DNA of 64,000 bases from Polyporus tsugae. Lineage: Eukaryota; Basidiomycota; Agaricomycetes; Polyporales; Polyporaceae. Under the pieces are notes generated by a model that did no database searches, had not been told where the DNA came from, and saw only the letters and a list, made by a program, of their open reading frames with translations. The translations under genes were made by a program, and so were the position numbers. Location: assembly GCA_024305745.1 (NCBI GenBank), contig JAHRBS010000003.1, positions 806,001-870,000 of the forward strand. The letters are read 5' to 3'. Numbering within the stretch: the stretch's first letter is position 1; every line of letters begins with the position of its first letter. This document shows positions 23,357 through 35,731 of this stretch, in pieces.

Positions 23357-23863
23357 ATGCCGGCATACTTCCTTAACGATGCCGATATGAGGACCCACTA
23401 CTCTCTTATACCATGGAAACGCCGCGAGTCGGCCGAACCAGCCCTGCCAAGTTCAAGAAGCTTGCTGGCGCTGCAGTTCGCTAAGTTGAATGCTGTCCCC
23501 AAAGAGTTCGGCGAGAACGAATCTGATCTTGAACGGTCGCACTCGGAAACGTATACGCAAGCGGTCCAAGATATGGTGGCAGAGGAACCCAAACCTGCAT
23601 TGGAAGGGGAGAGATGGACTCGGATACCCGGTGGCAAGGCGCGGAAGGGCGCGGACTTGTACAGTTTGTGGAGAGAAGCGCCCGAGTCACGCGTTACCCT
23701 CATGTCAACAATGCCGGCGCTTCCGGTCCTCGTGTTGCGTCTTCTCGTTCTTGCACGAACATCCAAACTACCGCATACCGCTCAATGTGGCGGAAAGCGA
23801 CCATTAATACAGAAAAAGGAGTGCTGCAATGAGACATCGAGTTTTATCACGAGCCGCGGCTAG
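23357..23863 (+). CDS. Uncertain open frame, unknown
   Basis: This is a 168-codon ATG frame with charged stretches (ENESDLERSHSETYTQAVQDM, EEPKPALEGERW) and a Leu/Val-rich part. No domain or family is recognised. The composition is mildly coding-like, but there is no conserved motif or clear promoter. It may be an exon of a larger gene or a gene remnant. Confidence 0.25.
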   Translation: MPAYFLNDADMRTHYSLIPWKRRESAEPALPSSRSLLALQFAKLNAVPKEFGENESDLERSHSETYTQAVQDMVAEEPKPALEGERWTRIPGGKARKGADLYSLWREAPESRVTLMSTMPALPVLVLRLLVLARTSKLPHTAQCGGKRPLIQKKECCNETSSFITSRG

Positions 23864-24423
23864 GAGCATGCAAATAGCGTGCTATTGCGGCTTGAAACCG
23901 GGTGGTTAAGGAAAGGAGAAATGCATGGCGGTGCTGCTTCACTGTGTGAATGCTAGAAATACATGAGAATTGTGGTACTCGGTTGTAGAATGCATTGTTA
24001 TAGCCAATATCAATATGTCGAGGCACGTTCATGCGTTGATTTGACTGGATGAATCGATGCGAGAGGAGATCTCAGGGAATCTCGAAGTCCTGGGAGTGCG
24101 AGTTATCAGAACCATATCACCTATGGCAGGAGGTGAGAACGCACCTCCAGTGCAGCCCATGTGATACCTGGGTTTCGTGTAACACGCGTCGAGTCGCGTC
24201 CTCGGCGTCAATACGCGCTTAGGACCGAACCTAGTTTCCGTGCCACTGCGGTGGCCAGGCTTGTCCTTCCCCCATATCCATCGCCCCCATCTACCGCAGA
24301 CACCGCGTTCACCTTTCATCTACACCCCCACCTTGGGTCTCCTATAGGAACCCTGCCGTTGTCCTCATCGTTCGCCTTATTGCACTATCCAGACATCACC
24401 TAAGTCAGCAAACACCCGGCAAG
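23864..24423. other. Intergenic region, nothing recognised
   Basis: No supported feature was seen other than the promoter side of the gene at 24424. Confidence 0.45.
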
Positions 24424-25361
24424 ATGGACTACATACGCCATACCTTTTCGCATCCGATCCATATATCGCTCCTCCCAATCGCGTCCCCGGTGCCTATAAA
24501 GCACTGGAGCAACTTCGACGCTATCCTGGAGTGGCAGGAACGTACATCAGACGCGTTGGATGATGGGTTCTACAGCGACGAGCCAGTAAGTACGAAGTGC
24601 TCGAAAGAACAAGAAATACCCACAAAATAATTGAACCGCAGAACACGCTACCCCCGCTCCCCATCCTCGACGCCACCGTGCGCGAAAACAACCGACGCCG
24701 CGACTGGGCGGCCTACCGCAAGGTGGTTGAGGCCGACCCCAACACCACCATCGCGCCTCCATGGCCACCCTTCGTCGCGGCCCCCTCCCCCTCCCCATCC
24801 CCCGAGCCCAGCACCTCTCCCCTCTGGCGGGACTCGTCGTCTCCATCCGACTTGGGCCACCGCGACTTCAACAGCAAGAACTGGCCACTCGCAAACGACG
24901 GCTACGCGTGGTGGAAGTACATTCTCGCTACACCGTCGAGCCCTGGCGTGATCGGCCCTCCCGCCTCTCGGTCCGGCTCCGAGGCCTTCCGCGCGTTCTC
25001 CGGCACGGCTGGAGCCAGCCCCTCCTCCACCTCCAACTCCTTCTCCTCGGGGGGCTGCAGCCTCGCGCTCACCACGCCCACCGGGACCGAGGACGCCGAC
25101 GCGGTGCAGGTGGGGGCCGGCGCGTGCGCAGCTGCTGCGGGACCGGGCGAGGACCTCGCGGCGTGCATCGCGCAGATGCTTCTCGAGTGCAGAGCGGACG
25201 CCGAGGTCAGGCAGGAGCCGCACGCGGAGGCGTTCGTTGAGGAGGACCCGTTGGCGGACGGGCATGTGTACGACCGTGGGCTCGAGAAGGAGATCCGGGA
25301 GAGGGCGGCGGTCGCCCAGCAATTGAACTGGATGCTGATGGGGGTGCTGCCGATGGGGTGA
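24424..25361 (+). CDS. Unknown Pro/Ser/Ala-rich protein
   Basis: Two exons joined by a phase-0 intron (24586-24641) encode 293 residues. Exon 1 is MDYIRHTFSHPIHISLLPIA..., ending DGFYSDEP. Exon 2 begins NTLPPLPILDATVRENNRR and continues through a Ser/Pro-rich segment (PSPSPSPEPSTSPLWRDS), an aromatic stretch (NDGYAWWKYILATP) and a charged C-terminal part (REQ-type helix, EIRERAAVAQQLNWMLM). No known domain is seen. The good splice sites and the open 720-nt second exon support a real gene. It could be a low-complexity regulatory protein, but the function is unknown. Confidence 0.55.
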
Positions 25362-26396
25362 CAGACGATGGAGGATGGAGGATGTTGAGGGGGGATCAAA
25401 CTGGCTGTCAGGAGGTTGAAGGTGCGTTTCGAGCGGGACACTCCGAGGAAGGCTTGACGACGCGTGCTGCAGACTGCAAAGACGATACCTGATTGATCGC
25501 TCTCCAATATGCCCTGCCCTTGTCTGACTTGCTGCTCGCGCTGTGTATGTTCGCTATATCGCTGATACGCATAAGACTACGGCGTATTTGTTGACCAAAA
25601 TTCGTGCATATACGATATTCCAGGTTGTGATTGCTTGTGCCCTGTACGCATCTCTGTATATAACATCAGCATCTTTCGTGTAGCCTATATAGCGATGAAG
25701 GGAGGATCGTGTGTACGATAGGGTCAGGGGGTTGTAGAAGCCGATCTGGGCGGAGGATAGATCTACACCTCGCCGCAATATAGCTTTGGGAAAAATCCTT
25801 GCGGATATCATTGCCTTCATGTTGGTCTGCCACATGACTCATTTCGGGAGCATGCTCATGCGGCAACACAGTCGGAGCGTATCCTTGTGTAAGGATGCTC
25901 GGGAACGAGACGCCGCACCAGCCAAGTGGCCGTCGAGGGTGAAGCTAGACAAGCTTCGTTCAGACACCGGGATTCCACCCATTTGCGACCGATTGAGTTC
26001 CACACCAACTGCTATTACTCAGAGTACCTAGCAGGAGTGAAACAAGACGAGCACCCCCGGTCCAAACACCTCGGCCGGCCGCCGGGATATGCCGAAAAGG
26101 TGCACAAAGGAACAAAAAAGAAGGAAACCGACGCTGAGGTGCATGACTACCCGGAGCCAGCCCCCAAAAGGAGGGGGGCTCGTGTGACAAAGTACTTTAC
26201 GCGTCCGGTCACCAACGCGCGGTGAAGGCCAAGCGCGCAAGTTGAACTTGATCACGAACCCTCCGACTTGTCCACGAAGACGCACCTTGACTCTCACCAC
26301 TCCGACGTCTCCTCGTCCCCCACACAACCGCGACCACAGCTGGTCTTCGAGTACAACTGCTATCTACCATCCTTTCAGCATCATCGACACGTCGAA
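25362..26396. other. Intergenic region, nothing recognised
   Basis: Only short frames occur here, with AT-rich stretches between 25550 and 25800. Confidence 0.45.
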
Positions 26397-26971
26397 ATGT
26401 CCGCTCATACCTCGTCCGTTTCCGCTCCTTCCAACGGCGACGCTGTGGCCCCATCAAACGAGTTTACTGGCCAAAGCACGCACATCCAGGAAAGTCTTGG
26501 AGACTGCGAGCAGCTCGTAAGTCCTTTTGTCACGCTTAAAAGCTAGCTATCCACTCACCGTGCCGATGTGGTTGCGTCCCCCTCCAGGACTGTGATCTGC
26601 CCTCTCTAGATGATGCGGCCTTGCCCTCTCCTCCCTTGATGTCAACCACAGAGCGTCAGCCTGGATATTCAACCACAGAGGCAAACAAGGAGGAAGGTCA
26701 CGACGTCAAGTCGGAGTCCGGCAGCGACATCGTCATGTCCCCAAGCTGGGGCGTCCTGCTTATCTCACCCCGGAGCCGTGGTCCCATGGTCGACGAGGCC
26801 GACGCACAACAGCTGTGGAGTGACGCAACGTACCAGACCCGTGGCCACACGTACCTCGCCGACTCCTCTCCCGACCATACCGCCGAGGCATCCTTCAACT
26901 GGGAGAGGTTCTTCGCCGCCTTGCGTGACAACATGCTCCCGCAAGTGGACATCAGTGCTGTACAGCAGTGA
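26397..26971 (+). CDS. Unknown small acidic protein
   Basis: Two exons joined by a phase-0 intron (26517-26587) encode about 167 residues. Exon 1 is MSAHTSSVSAPSNGDAVAPS..., ending GDCEQL. Exon 2 starts DCDLPSLDDAALPSPPLM and ends with WERFFAALRDNMLPQVDISA. The protein is Ser- and acidic-rich with a possible C-terminal amphipathic helix. ATG 26397 is chosen because the open frame further upstream lacks an ATG. It shares its general layout (short Ser-rich first exon) with the gene at 24424 but no clear sequence identity. The function is unknown. Confidence 0.5.
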
Positions 26972-27491
26972 GCTAAAGAGGCTCACGGACCGGACAAGCC
27001 GCTGTCTGGCCGCTGGTAGAATAACGGGACAAAGGTACGTCAGCCGCCATTCTACTGAATCCTCGCCAGCACGCTGAGACGTAGCACATACAGTTTGTTC
27101 GCTGCTCAAAGTTCCGGCCGCGCGAACGGTCCATATACCGGAGGAACCTCGCCGTGTTTCCCAGACTTACTCTCGGACACCACCGCTATCTTTCATGCTT
27201 TTCTGCTGTTGTGTTTCATCGTTAGAATGTTAAAAACATGTACTACCACTTATCACTCACCACATCCCTGCAAAGTTCGCCACATCATGACTGTCAATAC
27301 GTAGTACTTAGACCCTCAATAACCCCACATGAATGTACTCTTACCATTGGGCCATGGAGAGTGTGTCCGAGTCAAGCAGGTTCTGCATGGCAGCGCGCCC
27401 GCCCGGGCCAGCCCATTCAACAAATGATGTCGATTGACATCAAATAGTTGGTATCCCACTAAAAATGGGCTAAATTACGTCGGACGTTATC
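26972..27491. other. Intergenic region, nothing recognised
   Basis: No gene or repeat was seen between the small acidic gene and the tRNA-Pro. Confidence 0.5.
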
Positions 27492-27570
27492 GGCCTAATG
27501 GTCTAGTAGTATGATTCGCGCTTCGGGTTGCGCTTGCGCGAGGTCCTGGGTTCAATTCCCAGTTAGGCCC
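27492..27570 (+). tRNA. tRNA-Pro (CGG), with 7-nt intron
   Basis: The acceptor stem GGCCTAA pairs with TTAGGCC, with discriminator C. The anticodon stem is CGCGC/GCGCG, and the loop begins TT-CGG-G followed by a 7-nt intron. The T arm is CTGGG-TTCAATT-CCCAG. TTTTT follows directly at 27571-27575 as the Pol III terminator. Confidence 0.94.
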
Positions 27571-27720
27571 TTTTTGCTCGATCACCATCACTTTTTCCAA
27601 GCCAGCTGAAGCTACATGCATGAGGTTTTATAAGTAAAGGCATAAACATACAACAACATAAAGGCATATTCGAGTCCACATAGTCATAGTCAACCACCGT
27701 CTTCCCCCGACCCGTCGGAA

Positions 27721-28859
27721 TCACTTCCAAATACTGCTAGGATGCGGCAGCCTCTCCAGCCTCGCTCGACCATCTTGGATCCATTCCTGCGGCACTAAGG
27801 TCTCCTTCATGCCATAGAGCGACCGGTAAAGCATAACAATGGCGGATCCCTTCATACCAGCAACGTTGGCAATTTCTCCAATACTGGTCGGTCGGCCAAG
27901 CAGGTGGCTCGCGAAGAAGATGGCGCTTCCCGCCACCGACATCGGCTTGCTCGTCTTGCCAATCCCAAGCCCTTGCATCTTCTTCATCACGTCGCGGCAC
28001 GCGTAGACGATGTTAGAAGGAAGGCCCAGGTAGTTGCAGTACCGCACGAGGAGATGCTCCGGGTTCGCGATGCCGGCGTCCGTGAGGTCGTCCGGTGCCC
28101 GAGCCCCACCCGCCTTGATGTCGAACGCTCGCTGGAGCGCCTTGAAGGCGCTCGCGAGGTCCTTCTTGTCGACGCACGTCAGCTTGCTGATCTCGATGAA
28201 CGTGCGCGGCACGTGCGCCTGCCTGCAGGCAATGAGGATGCATGCGGATAGCGTCCCCTGGTACACTTTGTCGCTGCGGTGCCGTTGGGGCAGGATGTCC
28301 TCTTGCTCGATCCGCTGGTACAACTGCCTCGCGATGTCCAGGACCGTATTCGGGAGCTCGACCCGCTGACACGACGCCGTGAGGTCCTTCAGAGCTTTGG
28401 ACACATGGCGCTCCGACGGGGAGTCGTTGCGCTCTGCTCGCGCCGCTATGCGACGCAACTCCTTGGAAGTGCCCGAGCCTCCGTCGTCGAAAGCAATCGC
28501 AGTCTCGAGGTCAGAGCTCTCCACTATGATGTGGTGTGCTTCCCCGACGCGGCTGCGACTCGCAACGGCGTCCTCGGTTTTGAACGTCTTCATCGAAAGA
28601 TCAGATGATGACGACATGACCTTCATGAGTGAAAGATACTCACCCGCCACTCGCTCCCATCATCGATGATTCTATCGCCCAGCACCAGGCCACAGGAACC
28701 ACAGACAAGGTCCCCGCTGCTGTACTCCTCAACGATGTTGGGGTAAGGCTCTCGGCAGTCGGGACAGATAAGGCGGACAGCGAGATCAGGAGCGTAGACT
28801 GGGTTCCGAGCCTTGTCTGTGGATTGAGCTAGGGGAAATGACTGCCAGGAGAATGCCAT
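27721..28859 (-). CDS. SUA7: Transcription initiation factor IIB (TFIIB)
   Basis: TFIIB bridges TBP on promoters and RNA polymerase II during start-site selection. Exon 1 (28644-28859) has the N-terminal zinc ribbon (CPDCREPYP and CGSCG, four Cys) and the GDRIIDDGSEWR linker. A 56-bp intron (28588-28643) joins SEWR to TFKTEDAVASRSRVGEAHH, the B-reader/linker region. Two cyclin-like folds follow, the first around RQLYQRIEQEDILPQRHRSD and the second around LVRYCNYLGLPSNIV and SVAGSAIFFASHLLG. The total is about 360 residues, close to other fungal TFIIBs. An alternative nearer acceptor would add 14 residues (VMSSSSDLSMK...), but the one chosen fits the family better. Confidence 0.93.
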
Positions 28860-29263
28860 GACTAGATGTAGAGGTCGAATGAGTCTGCGAGGATGGATAT
28901 TCAGAGGTTTCAGCCATGTTATATGCAGTTTGCTTCAAGTGGCGTAACAGGTGGTGCCGCGACGCTTTGCTTCGAGTGGCGCAACGCTTTTGCACATCGC
29001 TTCGATGTAGCTTGTGGTTGGCTGACAGGGCCCAAAGCGGGTGGCGACGCAAAGCGGGGGCAAAGCGCATGGCATCATGGAGACACGAAACAATGGAGGA
29101 ATCCAATTAAGGCCCAGTTCCTTAGTCGAGAAGATGTGAATTGGGGAGGCGAACGAGGTTGTGGAGTGACTAGAAGAATCGCGAAGAGGAAGCCAGCCCT
29201 TCAAGCTTCAAGCGTGGTTGGTTGCCAGTATAGGACAGACAGCGGGAAAGCAGTGCAACAAAG
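28860..29263. other. Intergenic promoter region of TFIIB
   Basis: A short gap between two minus-strand genes, with no additional feature recognised. Confidence 0.5.
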
Positions 29264-32200
29264 CTAGAGTGACAGCCACCGACGGTACAGAGCCTGCGCG
29301 AGAGGCGCAGCTCCTGTGGTAACGTAAATGAGAGACAGATTATGGGCTGCTTCTCGAGCCAGCCCAACGTCCTGGACCGCGTGACCATCAGTCCCGCTGA
29401 GACGAGCAATCTGCGAGTGGCGCTTACTTCGTTGACCTTCGACCTGGCTTCTGCAGCTTTCAAGACGCGTTCGTAATGCCGGGTAGCAAGTGAATGCAGT
29501 CCTGGTCATCTCGTGAGACGAATTTTGGCTAAGAACGAAAATATTTCATACCCAATTGCTGAAACACACGTCCAAAATTATACTCGACTTCATCGAGGCC
29601 CTCCGCCGTCTCTCCACGCAACTCGCGGTATTTCGTGAGGAACGCCATCCCCTGATATACAACTCGCAGTGAGCAATCGTCGCACGATCCCTCTGCGGAA
29701 CTGACCTGAGTGATGAGGTGATGCCTATTGTCCGACTGTCGCTGCATCGCACGGCCGACCGATGCGATCGCCAAAGACAAGCACACCAGCGGATCGTCTG
29801 GAGCGTAGTCGTATGCCTGCAAGAGATAGACTGTGAAGCATCAGCAACAAGATACAATATATCATATACAGTAGGCAAGGGTACTCACAAAGCGCACTCT
29901 GGTAGCTTCTCGCAGCCAGCAAGATCTGCCCATACACCGCGACGTTCAGCGGGTTCGGCTTCGTAGGCAACTTCGACTTCTCCAACTCGGCAACCGCCGA
30001 CGACTCGACGTCCTCATCCTCGTCCGGCGCGTCGTCCGGGTCCGCCTTCACCGACCCGGGGAGACCGTACCGGCGCTGCGCGGTATTGAACCGGAGCGCA
30101 TCCGGGTTGTTCACAGCGGCATCTGCCAGCCGAGTTTCTCGAAGCAGGTGCTTCGAAAGGGTGGAGACGAGGAACGCGTCCGTCGCACGGAGGCCGCTGC
30201 CGAGGGACGATATGAGGACTCGGATTGGTTCGTTGTTGAATTGATGCGCGTTGATTAGCTTGCGCGCCTGCTCCACGACTGTCTGGAATTGGTCGGCGTG
30301 GATCGCGCAAGCTACATGAATGTCAGCTTCAAAACGTGGAAAATACGGCAGTGGGATGCAACTCACTGATAATACCAAGGCGGATGGAATCTTGAGACGA
30401 CCGGGGCTGAAACGCATTAGAGAAGAGTAGGTGGCGTAGAACCTCGTCGCCCAGATCATACTGCCCTCGGCTGGTGAGCAAGAAGGCATACTACGGGCAC
30501 GCGTATGATCAACAAAAGCAGCCGACCATGAGAAAATGGATGAACTCAACGTGCATGAACAAACGTAACCAATCCTCAAACGAAATTGCCCGAAAATTGT
30601 TCACGTTCTCGGATTTCGCAGCCTTTCTCGCGAGGGTATCTCGGCCTTCAAAGAACCACTTTGTGATCAGCTTCTGTCCTCTCCCATAGTCACAACGCGA
30701 AAAATCAAAGTGAGCGCACCAAGTTCAAGCTGCAACCTCGACGCCATGCTGTCCTCGCTCGCCTCGGCTGTCTGCTTTCTCGAGCTCCTCGGAAACATGC
30801 CCCTAAATCCACGATGCCTGCTCGTCAAGAACAACGCTCTTGTCTCCCTGAAGCTCTCCACAAGCTTCTCCGCCTCGACAAGCCACTCCCTCGTCGCCTC
30901 CTCTTCGCTCGCTAGCATTCGCGGCCAGAGCTCTTGCACGCGGCGCCAACTCTGCTGTGCCTCACGCTCCTTCTGCGCCTCGAGCTCCCGCAGCTGCGCA
31001 GGAGTGAGCTTGTTTGCGGACTTGGCGGTGCCTTTGCCCTTCGCTGAGGCGCCACGGACCTTGCCTTCTTCGAAGAGGGAGGCAGACGAGGGGTCGGTGG
31101 GATCGAACGTGCCTTCGCGCTGGGCCGCGCGACGTTTGCGAGAATCGATGACTATCAAAGGAGAATAAAATAAACAACGACAACCAGAGTAATGAAACAA
31201 ATTGTTTACCTTGCAGAACCAACTCGAGCGCTTTCCGCGGTTCGTTGAGGATCTCGAAGATCTCTGCAAGCTTCATCTTCGCATCGTTATTTGCCGGATC
31301 TGCCTGGATCACTACAAGGACCTGTCAGGATGCCTCGACCAAGGCGCAGAGAAATGACACCCACCGTGCTCGTAAACCTCCGCTGCCTCCTTCAGGTCCC
31401 CCACCATGCGCCGGCATGCCCCCGCTTGAAGCAGTACATACATGCTGCTAGTCTGTGGGTATTGTCACGGTTAGCTCCGTCTTCAACAACTGACGGAAAA
31501 AACATACGCCCGCATCGCCTCCGAGCATCTCATAGATATGCCCAGCCTCAGAGTACATTTCCCGCTCAAAGTATCCATCTGCGATCTCCGAGAAAAGCGG
31601 CGCATACTCTGCAACGTCCTGAGCCAGGATGATCTTCGCATGCATCTGCGTGCAACCACATCAGCACAGCATTCGATATGATACACGATATATGCGACGA
31701 CGGAAGCGCACGAACCTTGCCCTCATCGACGTCCCCACCTCTGATCCTCGCAATCGCCAGCCGATGCCTCGCATTCACGTCCAGCGGGTAGTACCCCGGC
31801 TGCATCTCGCCCTCTCCGCCCCTCACTATCCCCCCTCCCCCGCTCTCGGGCAAGACGTCCCACTCCCTATCATCCTCGCACGCGTCCCAAAACTTCTGCT
31901 GCGCCCGACCCTGCAGCCACCTGCACCCCCTCCGGATCGTCTCCGCCGCCTTGCCGTACTCGCCCAGGGTGTTACAGAGGTCCGCGAGGACGAGGAGGTG
32001 CATGAGCCCGAACCCACCCCCGGGCACGTCCGCGCCGCTTTCGGGGTCGACGCCGCGCCCGGAGGGGAAGGCGGCCATGTGGTGCGCGAAGGCGGACTGG
32101 AAGAGGGACGCGCACAGCGCGAGGTCGGAGAGCTCGATGAGGATCGGTCGGAGCTCGTCGAGCACGGGGAGGGAGTGCGGGAGGCGCTTGAGCATCGCGA

Positions 32201-33260
32201 GCATCGTCGAACGGGCCTGTGTGATACGGGCACATGCGAGAGTTGAGTGTCATTAGAACGGCGGATAAAGGGATGGTGCGCACGGTTTTCAGGTCGCCAA
32301 TCTCCTTCGCGAGAGACGCGCGATCCCAGAGCGCGCTCACGTTCGTCGGATCGAGGCTGTATATCTTGCCATAGCAGTATAGTGCCTGCTGGTTGTACCC
32401 AAGTGATCTATGACCGCGTCACTGCACCGCATATATAGAGCGTCGCTGTTCCGATAACTCACCTCGACTGTCTAGCTAGGTCCGCCCACTCCTCGGCATC
32501 GTGGTTCAGATGCGCTGCCATGATCCTGAGCTGGAGTGCCTTCCCACTCTCACCCGTGTCATCATAGCACTGCGCGAGGACGCTCCACGCAGGCGCAGCG
32601 CGCGGCTCAATGCGAATGACCTCTTGCATGATGCGGATTGTTTCGGGGATATTCGCGTCAATATAGGCTTGGTTGCCTTCGCCAATGAGCACGCGGACTT
32701 GTTGTGAAAGGACAGGGCCGCGTTTTCGTCCACGCTGCATGCGTCAAGGCAGAGGCATTACTGGTCCTGTGCGGTGATGCAAATATAAGGAAGAAGAGCA
32801 CACCCTCTTCTTTGTCCTCCCCACTCCAGACGCCATACGGAGGTCATCTCGGAACTCGGCCTCGCGCTCCTCGAGACTGATGTCCCACATCCTGCTCAGC
32901 ATCCCAGCACTCTCTCCATCGTCTGTGCCGCGGATGTTTTGGATTAGCCGGTCGAAGTCACCCTCGATCGCCGCCTCGACGCGCGCATCCTCTGCCTCGG
33001 TGTCCGCTTGAAGTGGCTGCGTGCTGGGTCCCTCGCCGCGGTCAGGGAAGTTGCGGCTAGGGCCCCTGACAGAGTAGCCTTCCTCGTAATCATCTTCTCC
33101 GGAGATCCCGGACTCGGATGTGGTTTCGTAGTCATCAGAGCCCTCCGCGTCTTCGTCTGTAAGACCGGGTTTGAGACGCTGCTGAGAAGTTGCTGTGATA
33201 ATGTAGAGAGGAAATGAACGAACCTGAAGATGCCCAAGGGCGGTCCTGTGCAAAGTCCAT
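29264..33260 (-). CDS. TFC4: TFIIIC TPR subunit (tau131 / TFIIIC102 homologue)
   Basis: This subunit of the Pol III assembly factor TFIIIC contacts TFIIIB at tRNA genes through TPR repeats. It has many exons. The start at 33260 (MDFAQDRPWASS) is spliced into an acidic N-terminal region (TDEDAEGSDDYETTSESG). The conserved TPR onset is LSQQVRVLIGEGNQAYID, followed by EVIRIEPRAAPAWSVLAQCY. Further TPR arrays run through 32.4-29.6 kb. Near the C-terminus lies DDPLVCLSLAIASVGRAMQR, then EVEYNFGRVFQQLG. The last exon ends AREAAHNLSLIYVTTGAAPL and ALYRRWLSL, the typical C-terminus. Introns are numerous, and some joins were not individually resolved. Confidence 0.88.
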
Positions 33261-34030
33261 GGCTCTTGCTGTGAATGCTCGTATGTCACGCGAAGGAAGA
33301 AAGGGGGCAAACGCAAGACAAACGAGACCAGTAGCGAGGGTGCAGCACGGACTCCTACTCGAGAGCAACTGAGAACGCAGCGGCGAACGCAAAACGCGTT
33401 ACGTCACACACGACGTACTGTGATATACACGTCACACGAGGTTCTACGGACGCTTCCGAGTCATCGTCATGCATTCATGCGTTGGTTCTTCGACTTCTTG
33501 TTTTCAGTTTCGTCTTCACTGCCGTCAAGACAGCCTGAATTTGGTCCCGAACTGTTATTTGCTACAAGATTTATACTAAAAGCGCTACCCTATATGGCGC
33601 AACAGAAGTGTTATTCAGCAGTGAGTATACAAAGCCAGTGTCTTCAATGTCATACGTTATTGATGACAGTGGACCTCAGTGTTCGAAAATCATACTTCGG
33701 AGTATCATCAGCTATGGCCACCATGCAGCCGCGAACCGTGAAAGGAGGCTCGCAATGCTCAAGGAAGCTACGTGCACTCTCCACTAGGAACCGTCCGTTC
33801 TTGGGCTCGAAGAACATAGTTTCGGTTTGGCGACACTGGGGCATCACCATGGAAGATCGTCGAGTTTGGGCGCGGTGGCAGGCAGGCGGTCGTCAACGTC
33901 AACCTTGGAACGTGAGTTGCCTCAAGCATTATGCGTCCTATGGAAAGCATTGGCACTTCAGTGAAATCCTCGTACCATACAGTCATGATGCGCACGTACC
34001 TTTCCCAAGCTGGTCCGAGTCACTCCGTCG
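33261..34030. other. Intergenic region with one short minus-strand frame
   Basis: A minus-strand ATG frame at 33650-33850 (66 codons, MVMPQCRQTETMFFEPKNGR...) has balanced composition and could be an exon, but I found no convincing partner exons. The rest is the TFC4 promoter. Confidence 0.35.
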
Positions 34031-35443
34031 TCACCGCCTCCCCGTGGCCTCCCATAGGCCTGTGGCCACAAGCACCCGCCGGATCGCCGACTCCTTCCGA
34101 CCCTCCCGGATTCGCTCATCCGCTTCTTGCTGGATGTAATCCCAGCTGGGCTGCGAAATACCCGGGCCGTACTCGTAACACATCGTACCAGCATCGTGAT
34201 GGTACGACGGTGCAGGGAAAGCGGATGGCTCAGGACGTGGCCGGACATGCTGGTCGGACGGCCCGCGAATGACCCACGTTCCATAACCGCAGTCGACGCG
34301 GCGTTCGCTCCAGGGCCTAACCTCGTCGGGTGTATGAATGCCCTCCGACATCGACATTGCACTACGGTCACCGTAGGTATGGCCCCCGTCTGAAGGCGAC
34401 CCTGTATGCTCGGAGCCACGCGGCTCGGGAAGCCGTCCGAGCCTGTAGTCGACCATCGTGCGTAGCCGACCTGCGCTCCCATGCTGGCCGGTCGTGTCGT
34501 CTGGCATGTCCAGCATCGGCGGCCAAGCCGCACACCCGTCCACCTGCGAGACGGGGAGCGAAGGCAGGAGATCCCCGGTGAGCGTCCCTGTTGGGATAGT
34601 CTTCTCCATGTGGCTAACCCTTGGCGACGGAGGAGTCGCACTCCAGCGATGGGATGACGGCAGCGTAGGACCATGCGACGTGGGGAGACAAGTATCTATC
34701 GAAGCTGGCGCGGGGACCCGTGCGTATGAGGACATCAGCGAATCCGGGAGGGGCCTGGCCATCCGGGAGATGCGCGTTGGAATGCCTTCGACCCTCCGCT
34801 CAGTCTCAGTTCCTGCGACGCGCAACATGGAATCGCCTGAAGACGGCTCCATCCACGGCGTGGGACTAGGCGAGTACGGACGCGGTGGGGGTGGGGGCGC
34901 GGGCCAGTCGACTGACTGCTGAGTGCCAGTGGGCATGCTCCAACCACCAAGTCGGGGATCGACCTCGTCTCGGATACGGTGCGCTTCGATACTTCTCAGC
35001 TCATTCTCACGTGAGGCTTGACAGTTGTTGAGCAGCCATAGTGCCCGGGACTCCCTCGGACCTACGGCAGCGGCAAACGGCGATCGGGTGGTTGGGCTGT
35101 ACCAGCACCCCGTCGTATGGGAATGGGAAACGCGGCGTTCTTCTACTATCTTGAACCTGTTCAGGACGCGCTGGAAGTGCGCATCGATCGTCTCAAGCTC
35201 GATGGGCGAAGGACGCTAAAGTGTGGTTGGGTTCGTGGTGAGTTTTCGTTCCCGCGCCCAACCACCTACGATCTGCGAACTCACCGGAGACGGTGTTTGC
35301 AAGGATTGCGCCTCATCTACTCTCCATTCATATTCTGGCCCTGTTACTGAATACTGAGTACCACTCGTGAAAGTGTACGCGACAGCTACTGCAGCGAGAG
35401 CGCGTCCGGTCAGGTTTGGTGGGATGGTCACTTCCGTTCCGTA
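34031..35443 (-). CDS. Unknown Pro-rich protein with charged N-terminal helix region
   Basis: Two exons are clear. The upstream exon (35280-35443) reads YGTEVTIPPNLTGRALAAVA... to SPVSSQI. A 64-bp phase-0 intron (35216-35279) joins it to RPSPIELETIDAHFQRVLNR. The second exon continues with FKIVEERRVSHSHTTGCWY, then ALWLLNNCQASRENELRSIE and a long Pro/Ser/Gly-rich tail with APPPPPRPYSPSPTPWMEP. The C-terminus (YIQQEADERIREGRKES) is again charged. The 5' exon with the start codon is not resolved. The helical segment before the Pro-rich tail resembles a regulatory protein in composition, but no domain is recognised. Confidence 0.55.
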
Positions 35444-35731
35444 CTGAAGACGTACCGATGCAAGTATTCTTTGACATGGCGGTTCAACCTTCGGCACGGC
35501 TCAAGTGAACGCTTATGCAAAATTGCTCAGAAGACCGAGGGTGTTCGAAGTGTGGTTGGAAGGTAAGGAGCAGAGGCCTGCGCGCCTCGGGACGCGTCGA
35601 CCACCCAAGTTATAAAGTCACATGAGCGCGCATTGCTTTCCTTTCGTTCCTTTGTCCCCTTGCATTTGCGGCGAATCGCTTATATTCTTCTTTAGTCGAC
35701 CCCCCATTGTCTTATCGTTGCGAACCTAGCA

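Noticed and set aside
33420..34139. A 239-codon plus-strand open frame
   Set aside because: It overlaps the 3' end of the minus-strand Pro-rich gene and a shorter minus-strand candidate, with no domain.
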